A stretch of 64,000 bases of DNA, taken from Phragmites australis (taxonomy: Eukaryota > Streptophyta > Magnoliopsida > Poales > Poaceae). This document shows, one piece after another, positions 41,694 to 52,223 of this stretch (its first letter is position 1; every line of letters begins with the position of its first letter). The position numbers and the translations under genes are program-made. The stretch lies in contig NC_084942.1 in the NCBI RefSeq assembly GCF_958298935.1, forward strand, positions 10,671,501-10,735,500, given 5' to 3'. Below the pieces are notes generated by a model, which saw only the letters and a list, made by a program, of their open reading frames with translations, ran no database searches and was not told the origin of the DNA.

Positions 41694-42884
41694 ATGGGTG
41701 TCCCGATTTATATGCGCTTGATATGCGGATGGATGTGCTAATCGTTCTATGAGAAACACAAGTCGGTTTGGCGAAGACGACTTTGACAATCCGGCTACAC
41801 TTGTATGATGATATAGTGCCATAGCAATTGCTAAACCAACTCCTAGATGTTACTAACCTTGACGTAGGCACGATCATCATGAACACGAAGTTCTTATCCC
41901 TGCAAGCAATCAAAAAACAAGCAAGAATAATTGATGGCAATCCAAAATTATGAATATAGATGAAGAACAATCTATTGATATGGTGGAGTTATGCAAAAGT
42001 AGTCCACTAGGTGGTCGCAAGATACAACTAGAGACAATGACGTAAGGCCCTTGACGAAACTATGATTCAACAAAACTTGACTTATTCTGGCCACACCTAG
42101 CTTCTATTTATGGGCATGCAAGCCCCCTATATGCTACACAACAAACTAAGGATACAAAATCCGACCCTAACTCTATCTGTTACAACATTGACTCATTTTG
42201 CGGTTTTCGAGTCGCTCACGAGGAATATGTTGATGGGGTTGGACTTGTTGGAAAGATCACGACATAATCTTTCTAACTCGTGGCTAGACACTTTCATTGG
42301 ACTCTGTGTGATAGAGATATCTTCCATTTGTTTCACGGCTATTTGTTGAATTCGAGTAGAATTTCAAGTCTGAGTAGCAATTGCCTTGGAACTTGACTAG
42401 CTTGTTCCTACTCGACATCCAACCTCCATAACTCCACCTTTATCAATAGATCTTTCTTCATCTAAATCCGTAATTCAGATTGCCTTCAACTGTTCTTGGT
42501 TGTTCTTCGGTTTCTTGCGGGGATAAGAACTTTGTGTTCAAGCTGATCGTGACTACGGCGTGTTCAGTAACCTCCAGGAGTTGGTTTAGCGATTGCTAAG
42601 GTGCTCTGTGGTCGTACGAGTGTAGCCGGATCGTCAAAGTCATCTCCACCAAACCGAAGAGTGTTCTCTCATCAAAAGACCGGGACACCCATCCCCATAT
42701 CAGGGGCATATAAGGAACTAGACTTGAAGTCTAACAATCTCCCAATAAGCTCTGACAAGATTCCGACAAGCTCCTAACAAGTTCCGACAATCCCTGACAA
42801 GGGTTCGAGTCGACCTCTCTTCTCTGATATTTTTGAGCAACAAGACAGCATAAATAATTATTTAGTAGCATCCTATTCTCATAA
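41694..42884 (-). repeat. C2 5' LTR, main part, with an inverted internal duplication
   Basis: Resumes with ATGGGTGTCCCGATTT, repeats the LTR start once (TTGATATGCGGATGG at 41721), and runs to about 42425. It is followed by an inverted copy of its own start (42426-42712), then normal LTR sequence again (GGAACTAGACTTGAAGTC) to the satellite junction at 42885. Confidence 0.75.
42426..42712 (+). repeat. Inverted copy of the LTR start
   Basis: The reverse complement of 42426-42712 reads TGATATGGGGATGGGTGTCC onward to GGTGGAGTTATGGAGG and aligns with 41722-42000. The two arms are separated by about 430 bp. Confidence 0.8.
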
Positions 42885-45800
42885 GAGTTATGACCTGAGT
42901 GAAATGCACCAAGAATATACCGGATAGTCCTCCCAGATGTCGTAGGTCATGTGGGAGCTTGTTCTGGTATATTTTTCTCCGGTGTTAATTTGGTCTGTAA
43001 CGAGCCTGAAAACGCGTAACGAATGTGTGGATTACATGAAAGTTATGACCAGAGTAAAATGCGCCATGAATGAAATGGATGGTCCTCCCAGGTGTAGTAG
43101 GTCATGTTGGCTTGTTCCAGTTGATTTCCCTCGGGTGTAAATTTATTTCAAAACGGGCCAAAAAACGCGAGGTCATGTTGGAGCTTGTTCTAGTTTATTT
43201 CACTTTAGTGTAAATTTTGGTCCGAAACGAGCCTGAAAACGTGCCCAGAATGTGTGGATTTCAAGAAAGTTATTACCGGAGCAAAACACGCCAAGAACAA
43301 AATGGATCGTTGTCCCTGGTGTAGTAGGTTAGGTTGGAGCTTGTTTTGGTTGATTTAGCTCTTGTGTTAATTTATTCTGAAATGGGCTCAAAAACGTGTC
43401 CAGAATGGCTAGATTTCTAAAAATTTATGACCGGAGCGAAATGCTGCAATAATGTACCAGATTAACCTCCAAGGTGTAGTAGATCAAGTTGGACTATGTT
43501 CTAGTAGATTTCGTTCTGGTGTTAATTTGGTCTGAAATAGAGCCAAAAAGTGGTCCAGAACAGGTGGATTTCACGAAGTTATGACCTGAGTGAAACGCAC
43601 CAAGAATTTACCGGATGGTCCTCCCTGGTGTTATTTTGGTCCGTAATGAGCCTAAAAACATGGCCAGAGCGTGTGGATTACACGAAAGTTATGACCGGAG
43701 CGAAACACGCCAAGAATGAAATGAATGGTCCTCCCAGGTGTAGTAGGTCATGTTGGATCTTGTTCCGATTGATTTCGCTCTGGTGTTAATTTATCCAAAA
43801 TAGGCCCAAACGCGTACAGAATGGGTGGATTTCATGAAAATTATGACCGGAACAAAATGCTCCAACAATATACCAGACGATCCTCCTAGGTGTTGCAAGT
43901 CATGTTGGAGCATGTTCCAGTAGATTTCACTCTAGTGTTAATTTGGTCCGAAATAGAGCCAAAAACTAGTCCAGAACGTGTGGATTTCACGAAAGTTATG
44001 ACCGTAGTGAAACACGCCAAAAATGTACCGGATGGTCCTACCTGGCGTCATCGGTCATGTTGTATCTTATTTTTATTTATTTCACTTCAGTGTTAATTTG
44101 GTCCGAAACGAGCCTAAAAACATGTCCAGAACGTGTGGATTTCATGAAAGCTATGACCAGAGCAAAATGCAGCAAGAACGAATGGATGGTCCACCAAGGT
44201 TTAGTAGATCATGTTAGGTTGATTTAGCTCCGGTGTTAATTTATTCTGAAATGGTCCCGAAACGCGTCCAAAACATGTGGATTTCATGAAAGTTATGAAT
44301 GTAGAGAAATGCTCCAACAATGTACCAGATTACCTAGGTGTAGTAGGTCATTGTTGAGCATGTTCCAGTAGATATCGCTCCGGTGTTAATTTGGTCCAAA
44401 ACGAAGTCGAAATTGGTCCAGAATAGGTGGATGTCACGAAAGTTATGACCGGAGTGAAACGGATCAAGAACATACCGGATGGTCCTAACAGGTGTCGCAG
44501 GTTATGTTGGAGCTTGTTCCAATTGATTTCGCTCTGATGTTAACTTCATTCGTAACTAACCTAAAAATGCGTCCAGAACATGTTAATTTCACGAAAGTTA
44601 TTACTGGACTAGAACATGCCAAGAACGAAATGGATGGTCCTCCTAGGTGCAGTTGGTCATGTTGGAGCTTGTTCCGGTTGATTTCCCTTCGGTGTTAATT
44701 GATTCCGAAACAGGGCCTAAAACGCGTCTAGAACATGTGGAGTTCACGAAAGTTATACCCGGATTCAAACGCACCAAGAACAAAACGGATGGTCCTCCCA
44801 GGTGTAGTAGGTAATGTTGGAGTTTGTTCCAGTAGATTTCGCTCCAGTGTTAATTTGGTTCGAAACGGAGCCAAAAACTGGTCCAGAATAGGTGCATTTA
44901 ATGAAATTTATGGCCGGAATGAATCACACCAAGAACGTACCAGATGGTCCTCTTAGGTGTCGTAGGTCGTGTTGGAGCTTGTTATCATTGATTTCGCTCC
45001 AGTGTTAATTTGGTCTGTAACGAGACTAAAAATGCGTCCAGAAATGTGGATTTCGCGAAAGTTATGACCAGAGCAAAACACGTCAAGAAAGAAACGGATG
45101 GTCCTCCCTGGTGTAGTAGGTTATCTTGGAGTTAGGTCCTTTTAATTTCGCTTCAGTGTTAATTTTTTCCGAAACGGGCCCGAAAACACGTCCAGAACAA
45201 ATGGATTTCACGAATGTAATGATCAGAGCAAAATGCTCCAACAGTGTACCAGATGATCCTCCAAGGTGAATTAGGTCTTGTTGAAGCATGTTCTAGTAGA
45301 TTTAGCTTCGATGTTAATTTAGTCCAAAACAGAGCCAAAATTTGTCCTGAATGGGTGAATTTCACAAAAGTTATGACCGGAGTGGTCTTGCCAGGTGTCG
45401 TAGGTCATGTTGGAGCTTGTTTCGGTTGATTTCGCTCCGGTGTAATTTATTCAGAAACAGGCCTTAAAATGCATCCAGAACGGATGGATTTCATGAAAAT
45501 TATGACCAGAGCGAAATGCTCCAACAATGTAATAGGACATGTTGGAGCATGATCAAGTAGATTTCGCTCCGGAGTTAATTTGGTCTAAAATGGAGCCAAA
45601 AGCTTTTCCAGAACGGGTGGATTTGCCAAAAGTTGTGAGCGGAGTACAATGCGCCAAAAACATACCGGATGGCCCTGCCATGTATCGCAGGTCATGGCGG
45701 AGCTTGTTCTGGTTTATTTCACTCCGGTATTAATTTGGTCCGTAATGAGCCTGAAGACGCGTCCAGAAGGTGTGGATTTCACGAAAGCAAATACAGAGCG

Positions 45801-48074
45801 AAACGTGCCAAGAACAAAACGGATGGTCCTCCCAGGTGCACTAGTCCATGTAGGAGCTTGTTCGTGTTGATTACACCCTGGTGTTAATTTATTCTGAAAC
45901 GGGCCCAAAACCGCATCCAGAACGAATGGATTTCACAAAAGTTATGACCAAAGCAAAATGATAAAAAATGAACTGGATGATCCTCCTAGGTCTAGTAGGT
46001 CATGTCAAAGCATGTTCTAGTAGATTTCTCTCCGGTGTTAATTTGGTCGGAAATGGAGTCGAAAACTGGTTCGGAACAGGTAGATTTCATGAAACTTATG
46101 ACCGAGGGAAGTGGACCAAGAATGCACTGGATGGTCCTCCCAGATGTTGTAGGTGATGTTGGAGCTTGATTCCGTTGATTTCACTCTAGTGTTAATTTAT
46201 TCCGAAACAGACCCGAAAATGCGTGTAGAACTGCTGTATTTCACAAAAGTTATGACCGGAGTGCAATGCTGCAACAATGTACCGGACAATACTCTTAGGT
46301 TTCGTAAGTCATGTTGGAGCATGTTCCAGTAGATTGCGCGCCAGTGTTAATTTGGTCCAAAACGGAGCCAAAAACTGGTACAAAACAGTGGATTTCACGA
46401 AAATTATGATCGGAGCAAAAGCACCAAGAATTTATTGGATGGGCATCCCCGGTTTTGTAGGTTATGTTGGAGCTTATTTTTGTTAATTTTGCTCCGGTGT
46501 TTATTTGGTCCGAAACAAGCCTGAAGACGCGTCCAGAACGTGTAGATTTCACATAAGTTATGACCGGAGCGAAACCTACCAAGAACAAAATGGATGGTCC
46601 TACCAGGTGTAGTAAGTCATGTTTGAGCTTGTTTTGGTTTATTTAGCTTGGTGTTAATTTGATCCAAAACGAGCCTGAAAACGGTTCCAGAACCTGTGGA
46701 ATTCGCGAAAGTTATGACCAGAGCGAAACGCACCAAGAATGGAATGGATGGTCCTCCTAGGTGTAGTAGGTCATGTTGGAGCTTGTTCCAGTGGATTTCG
46801 CTCCGGTGTTAATTTGGTCTGAAACAGAGCTGTAAATTGGCCCAGGACGGGTGCATTTGACGAAAGTTATGACCAGAGTGAAATGTGCCTAGAACATACT
46901 GTATGGTCTTCCCAGGTGTCGTAGGTTATGATAAAGCTTGTTCTGGTTGATTTTGCTCTGGTGTTAATTTGGTCCGTTACAAGCCTGAAAATGCCTCTAG
47001 AACATGTGGATTTCATTAGAGTTATGACCAGAGTGAATAGTGTCAAGATGAAACGGATAATCCTCCTAGGTATAGTAGGTCATGTCAAAGCATGTTCCCG
47101 TAGATTTTGCTCTGGTGTTAATTTATTCTGAAACAAGCCCAAAAATGCATCCAGAACGGGTGGATTCTACGAAAATTATGACCGGAGCAAAATGCTCCAA
47201 CAATGTACTGTTTGATCCTCCTAGGTGTAGTAGGTAATGTTGGAGCATGTTCAAGTAGATTTCGTTCCGGTGTTAATTTGGTCCAAGACTGAGTCGAAAA
47301 CTAGTCTAGAACGGGTGGGTTTCACAAAAGTTATGACTAGTCAAAAATTTCAAGAACATACCATATGGTCCAGCAGGGTGTCGTAGGTCATGTTGGAGCT
47401 TGTTCCAATTGATTTTGCTCTATTGTTAATTCGGTCTGTAACGAACCTGAAAACGCGTCCAAAACATGTGGATTTCACAAAAGTTATGACCAGAGTGAAT
47501 AGCTTCAAGAACGAAATGGATGGTCCTCCAAGGTCTAGTATGTCATGTTCGAGCTTGTTCTGGTTGATTTCGCTTCGGTGTTAATTTATTCCGGAACGGG
47601 CCCAAAAACGCATCCAAACAAGTCGATTTCATGGAAGTTATGACCAAAGCAAAATTCTCCAACAATGTATTGTAGTAGGTCATGTTGAAGCATGTTCTAG
47701 TAGATTTCACTCCGGTGTTAATTTGGTATGAAATAGAGCCAAAAACTGATCCAGAACGGGTGGACTTCACAAAAGTTAGAACCGTAGTGAATCGTGCCAA
47801 GAACATACCAGATGGTCCTCCCAGGTGTCATAGGTCATGTTGGACCCTGTTCTAGTTGATTTTGCTCCGGTGTTAATTTATTCCGAAATGGTCCCGAAAA
47901 CGCTGCCAGAACAGGTGGATTTCACGAAAGTTATGATCGGAGCGAAACGCTCCAACAATGCACAGGATGATCCTTCTAGGTTTAATAGGCCATGTTGGAG
48001 CATGTTGTATATTTTTCTCCGATGTTAATTTGGTCCAAAACAGAGCAGAAAACTAGTCCAGAACAGGTGGATTT
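42885..48074 (+). repeat. Satellite block S2, 155-bp monomer, about 33 copies, trimer higher-order repeat
   Basis: Three monomer types alternate: type A with GAGCCTGAAAACGCG and CAAGAACGAAATGGATGG; type B with TTTATTCCGAAACGGGC and GCTCCAACAATGTACC; type C with GCATGTTCCAGTAGATTTCG and GAGCCAAAAACTGGTCC. Type C recurs at 43917, 44366, 44829, 45293, then 45554, 46017, 46326, 46788: typical spacing 449-464 bp (three monomers), with some shorter steps from deletions. Confidence 0.9.
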
Positions 48075-48099
48075 AATTGACATGCACCAGCTCACCTCA

Positions 48100-48845
48100 T
48101 ATTTAATTGACTGGTCCCAAATTGGTTATGAACATAGAGGAACAAGCTCACCTCATGATTTAATTGACGTGCACGAGCTCGTGTCATAGGACCTTGCAAT
48201 GGCGCAACAACAACTAATTATGCACTATTACTTTTAGTGCACGTATCCATAACAATGATGTCATCATCATCCTCCCCTTCTAGAATTGAAGTTGTCCTCG
48301 ACGGTAACACATCTTTTCTCCCAAATATGGCTTTAAATCTATAACATTAAACGTGGGACTAACCCTAAAATCTACATGCAACACAAGCTTGTATGCATTA
48401 TCATTAATCTTCTCAATAACTTTCAAAGGACCATCAGCTCGGGGCATCAATTTAGATTTTTTTTCAAATAAGGGAATCTATTCTTTCTCAAATGCAACCA
48501 AACAAGATCATCGGGTTCAAAAGTAACATGATTCCTTTCCTAATCGCTAGCAAGTTTATACCTAGCATTCATGCACTCTATATTCTCCTTAGTTAGCATG
48601 AAACAAAAATCCTTCATTGATGAAGAACTTGTTCCAGGTCCTTCCATCTTTACAATTTAGCAAGATATCATTGAAATAAACATCATGAACATATTGATCT
48701 TTAAACTTTTCAAGTCCAAAAATCTTGAAGTCAAGTTGTCAAGGCATGGTATATTGATTAGACAAAGCATCTCCAATAACATTTTCTTTTCTATTTTTGT
48801 GTTTGATGACATAGGGAAAAGACTCAATGAATTCAACCCACTTAG
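48100..48845 (-). pseudogene. C3 integrase remnant with core deleted
   Basis: 48100-48595 matches 13840-14270 of C2 (pol end and integrase C-terminal part). At about 48595 it jumps to sequence matching 28530 onward (upstream of the zinc-binding region), so about 800 bp including the catalytic core and the HHCC region are gone. A GTTAG-type microhomology lies at the break. A short local duplication (AGTAATATGCTT) is at 48842 and 48886. Confidence 0.75.
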
Positions 48846-49312
48846 TAATATGCTTTGACTTATAATAGTTCAAACTAGACCCACATAGTAATATGCTTCA
48901 AAGACTCATGACCAGAATGTATCACAAATTCTTTATGCCAAAGATAATGTTGCCATGTCTCCAAAGCTCAAACTAAAGCATATAATTCATTCTTATAAGT
49001 CGAATAGTTCAAACTAGGTCCACTTAATTTCTAGCAGAAATAAGCTACTAGTTCGCCTTCTTGGAATAAAACACCACCAAGCCCTATCCCACTAGCATCA
49101 CATTCAAGCTCAAACATCTTATTAAAATCTGGAAGCTGCAGCAAAGGAGCGTGTGCCAACTTATCTTTCAATATAGTGAAGGCTTCTTGTTGTGTGTCAC
49201 TCCAAACGAATGGAACATCCTTCTTCATATGCTTGTTCATAGGTGTAGCAATTGTACTGAAATCCTTCACAAAGTGACGGTAGAATCCAGCAAGTCCTAA
49301 AAAACTTTGCAC
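48846..49312 (-). pseudogene. C3 RNase H and connection
   Basis: [40 protein letters not shown] and [17 protein letters not shown] are readable in one frame from 49312 to 49031. The rest is decayed. Confidence 0.85.
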
Positions 49313-49960
49313 TTGGGTGACCGTTGTTAGGGTCAGTCAACTTTGAATAGGTTCGATCTTGACTTTATCAACTTCAATTCCCTATGGGGTCATAACATAG
49401 CCATGAATCGATACTCGATTGATGCAAAAGATGCACTTCTCGAGGTTACCAAACAAACATGCATTTCATAGAGTATAAAAAATAGCATGTAGATGTTCAA
49501 CATGTTTGTCTATAGATTTGCTATATATCAAAATATCATCAAAGTATACTTCCACAAATTTGCCAATGAAATACCTCGTTCATCAACCTCATAAAGGTAC
49601 TAGGGGTGTTAATCAAACCAAATGGCATAACCAACCACTCATATAAACCAAACTTAGCTTTGAATGTTGCTTTCCATTCAACCATAGAGAATACAGCAGA
49701 GCCACTCAATTCATCAAGCATATCATCTAACCTAGGAATAGGATGTTGATAATGGATAGTAATATTGTTGATAGCTCTACAATCTACACTCATACGTCAT
49801 GAAACATCTTTTTTAGGAACTAGAACAACAGGAATAGCACATGGACTAAGTGATTCGCACACGTACCCTTTGTCAAGAAGCTCTTGTACTTGACGCTGAA
49901 TCTCCTTGGTCTACTTTGGATTGGTTCGGTATGGTGCACGGTTGGGCAGCAAAGCACCGA
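49313..49960 (-). pseudogene. C3 reverse transcriptase
   Basis: Minus strand: [20 protein letters not shown] (49790-49730), [14 protein letters not shown], then a deletion that removes part of the palm, then [20 protein letters not shown] (49650-49600), and the YFDD region near 49560-49530, out of frame. Better preserved than C2 at the N-terminal side. Confidence 0.85.
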
Positions 49961-50660
49961 GGATTAGATCGATTTGGTGCTCAATCCCTCTTATCGGTGA
50001 CAATCCCAGTCGTACGTCCTTTGGCAAGATATCAGTGTACTCTTGCAAAATGTTTGTGATAGTCGGAGGCAAAGAAGAAATCGTGTCCTCAAATGAAAAC
50101 AAAGCTTCTTTGCACATGAAAGCATAGCAAAAAACAATTACTAGCATCAAATTCAAGCATATCAAATTTGCTAGCAAGGAAACTCAAATCTTTCAGTTTA
50201 ACCTCTTCTTTTCTTGGTGAAGCAGTTTTATCTTTCTTCTTATGGTGCTCAAATTCTATTGCTACAATCTGATTTCGATGACTCCTGATTCTTCTCTCTA
50301 CTAGCTCTAGCAAAATCATCTTTAACAATATGTTCGGAGGTTATAGGATGTAACATAATTTTCGTTCCTTGATGCATGAGAGAGTATTGATTAGGTTTAC
50401 CATGATTCACACAATCCGTATCTTGCTACCATGGCCTACCTAATAATATAGAACAAGCTTGCAGAGGCACAACATCGCAGTCAACAAAATCATGATACTG
50501 TTCATGTTACCTTAATCTTACCGCTGTTGTTGAACCTTTGAATGTAGTATTCATGTGGGTGTTGTCATGTAGGCAATGCTAACTTCTCTACTAAATCGAT
50601 GCTCGCTGAGCTGTTGCAACTTCCTCCATCGATAATGAAGCGAACCAAATGTTCCTTGAC
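49961..50660 (-). pseudogene. C3 protease and linker region
   Basis: Aligns with 29951-30660 of C2. SPTITNILQEYTDILPKDVR leads into the reverse transcriptase; EFEHHKKKDKTASPRKEEVK is the Lys-rich linker. The protease active site is not intact. Confidence 0.6.
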
Positions 50661-50687
50661 GACACCCTTGATTTGGAAAAGATTGTG

Positions 50688-51676
50688 TCACTGATTTTGC
50701 TCCGCACAGGCTGGTTGAGCGCTAAGCACTCGTTGTGCTATAATGATCAAATACTGGTTGGCATCATCGGCGTGGATGTGTTTCGCATCATGATCAGTAC
50801 CGTGACCTTCTTCTTGATTCGTAGCAAGCACAGCATATGTTTCCTCATCAAAATCGCTTGCTGAATCGTATTCGTCGTAAGCATGAATAATCATGACTTG
50901 TTTACTTGGACACTCCCTCATCATGTGACCAAAGCCTAGGTAGTGAAGACATTCAGTTTCCTTTGTCTTCTCGGTGGAAGCAATACAGGATGTAGAACTC
51001 TTAGCTAGTGTTGCAGAGGTCCCTTTTATCGGTGTGAATGCTCTTTTCTCCGAAGCTGATGTAGAGCGAGATGGCTTGCAATCTATAGCGTTTGATGTCG
51101 TGGTACGATTGGACGGAACAATAGAACCACGAGAAGTCTATGACATACTCTGACCTGTAGAAATATTAATATGATTCATGTTTTAGTGTCCCTTCACTTG
51201 ACGTTCAGCTTTACAAGCAAGAGGGAGCAAACTGGTGATATTTTTATAATCTTTGAAATCTAATATGTCCTAAATTTCACGGTTTAAACCACCCATAAAA
51301 CGAGCCATCATTGAATTTTTAGATTCATTAAGACCACAACGAATCAAACCAGTTTGCAACTCTTGATAATACTCTTCTACAAAATTAGTTCCTCGATTTA
51401 ATCATTGCAACTTATTCAGCAAATCAGAAGCTTGATAAGAAGGTACAAACCTATGTCTCACTTGTTGTTTCAAATCATCCCATGTGGTAGGAAAAGCATT
51501 AGGGTATGCGCGACAATGTTCGCACCACCAAACAGATGCAAAACCTGTAAATTCACTAGTGGCAGCCCTAACTCTTCTATTCTTAGGATACTCATGACAG
51601 GCAAATTTTTTTGATTAACTAGAAGCTCCGAACTTAAGTAAGCATCTGGGTCATACTTGCCATCAAATGGAGTCAT
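50688..51676 (-). pseudogene. C3 gag, truncated
   Basis: The acidic end (DEYDSASDFDEETYAVLATN) and the second half of the zinc knuckle (MMRECPSK) lie near 50930-50820; capsid motif FDGKYDPDAYL at 51670-51640. Sequence upstream of this motif (the gag N-terminus) is missing: the gene stops at 51676, where LTR sequence begins. Confidence 0.8.
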
Positions 51677-52223
51677 TTTGAGATTTCTGAGTCACTCACG
51701 AGGAATCTGTTGATGGGGTTGGATCCGCTGGAAAGATCCTGGTGTAATCTTTCCATGCTGTGGCTAAACAATTCCATTGGATTCCGCATGATAGAGATAT
51801 CTTTCTTTTGTTGTACTGTTGTTTGTTGAATCCAAGACGAATTTGGAGTCCGAGTAGGAATTGCCTTGGAACCCAGCTAGCTTGTTCCTACTCAGGATTT
51901 TGTCCTTCCCACAAGTAGGAACTTGACTTGAAGTCCGACAGCCCCTCGATAAGCTCTGACTTGATCCGACAAGCTCTGTAATGATCCCGACAGGGTTCCG
52001 ACAAGCTGTCTTCTCCTATATTTTTGAGTAACAAGACATCACCAGAATTAATTAGTATCATCCCATCCTCATAAGTATGGTTATGAATACAGACGAACGG
52101 GCTCACCAAATAATTTAATTGACGTGCACAATCTCATGTCATAGGACCTTGCAAAGGTCCAGAAGCAACTGATTCTGTACGATTACTTTTAGTGCGCGTA
52201 TCCGCAGTAGTGATGTCCTCATC
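51677..52223 (-). mobile_element. C4: LTR end and pol terminus fragment of chromovirus C
   Basis: Begins in the middle of the C LTR (TTTTGAGATTTCTGAGTCnCTC, as at 12985) and runs through GTATCCGCAGTAGTGATGTCCTCATCA to the satellite junction. Contains the same pol-terminal peptide as C1 and C2 (VCIHNHTYEDGMIL). Confidence 0.75.

Larger units (their letters stand above)
12076..42884 (-). mobile_element. C2: chromovirus-type Ty3/gypsy element, CRM/CRR-like, split by nested insertions
   Basis: After removing the inserts (14772-28240 and 32615-41693) the pieces give one minus-strand element: 3' LTR at left, integrase, RNase H, reverse transcriptase, protease, gag, primer-binding site and 5' LTR at right. 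The integrase C-terminus lacks a classical chromodomain. The end of pol runs into LTR sequence, a trait known for part of the CRM clade. The gag motifs (CFMGGLNCEIQDILDF near 31300) and the location between satellite blocks also fit CRM/CRR. Clade assignment is inference; a tree of the reverse transcriptase would settle it. Confidence 0.7.
48075..51676 (-). mobile_element. C3: second copy of chromovirus C, internal region only
   Basis: Minus strand. From left: pol terminus, integrase C-terminal part, RNase H, reverse transcriptase, protease region, gag. It lacks LTR borders: at left satellite joins directly to the pol end, at right gag stops at 51676. An internal deletion removes the integrase core. 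Confidence 0.85.
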
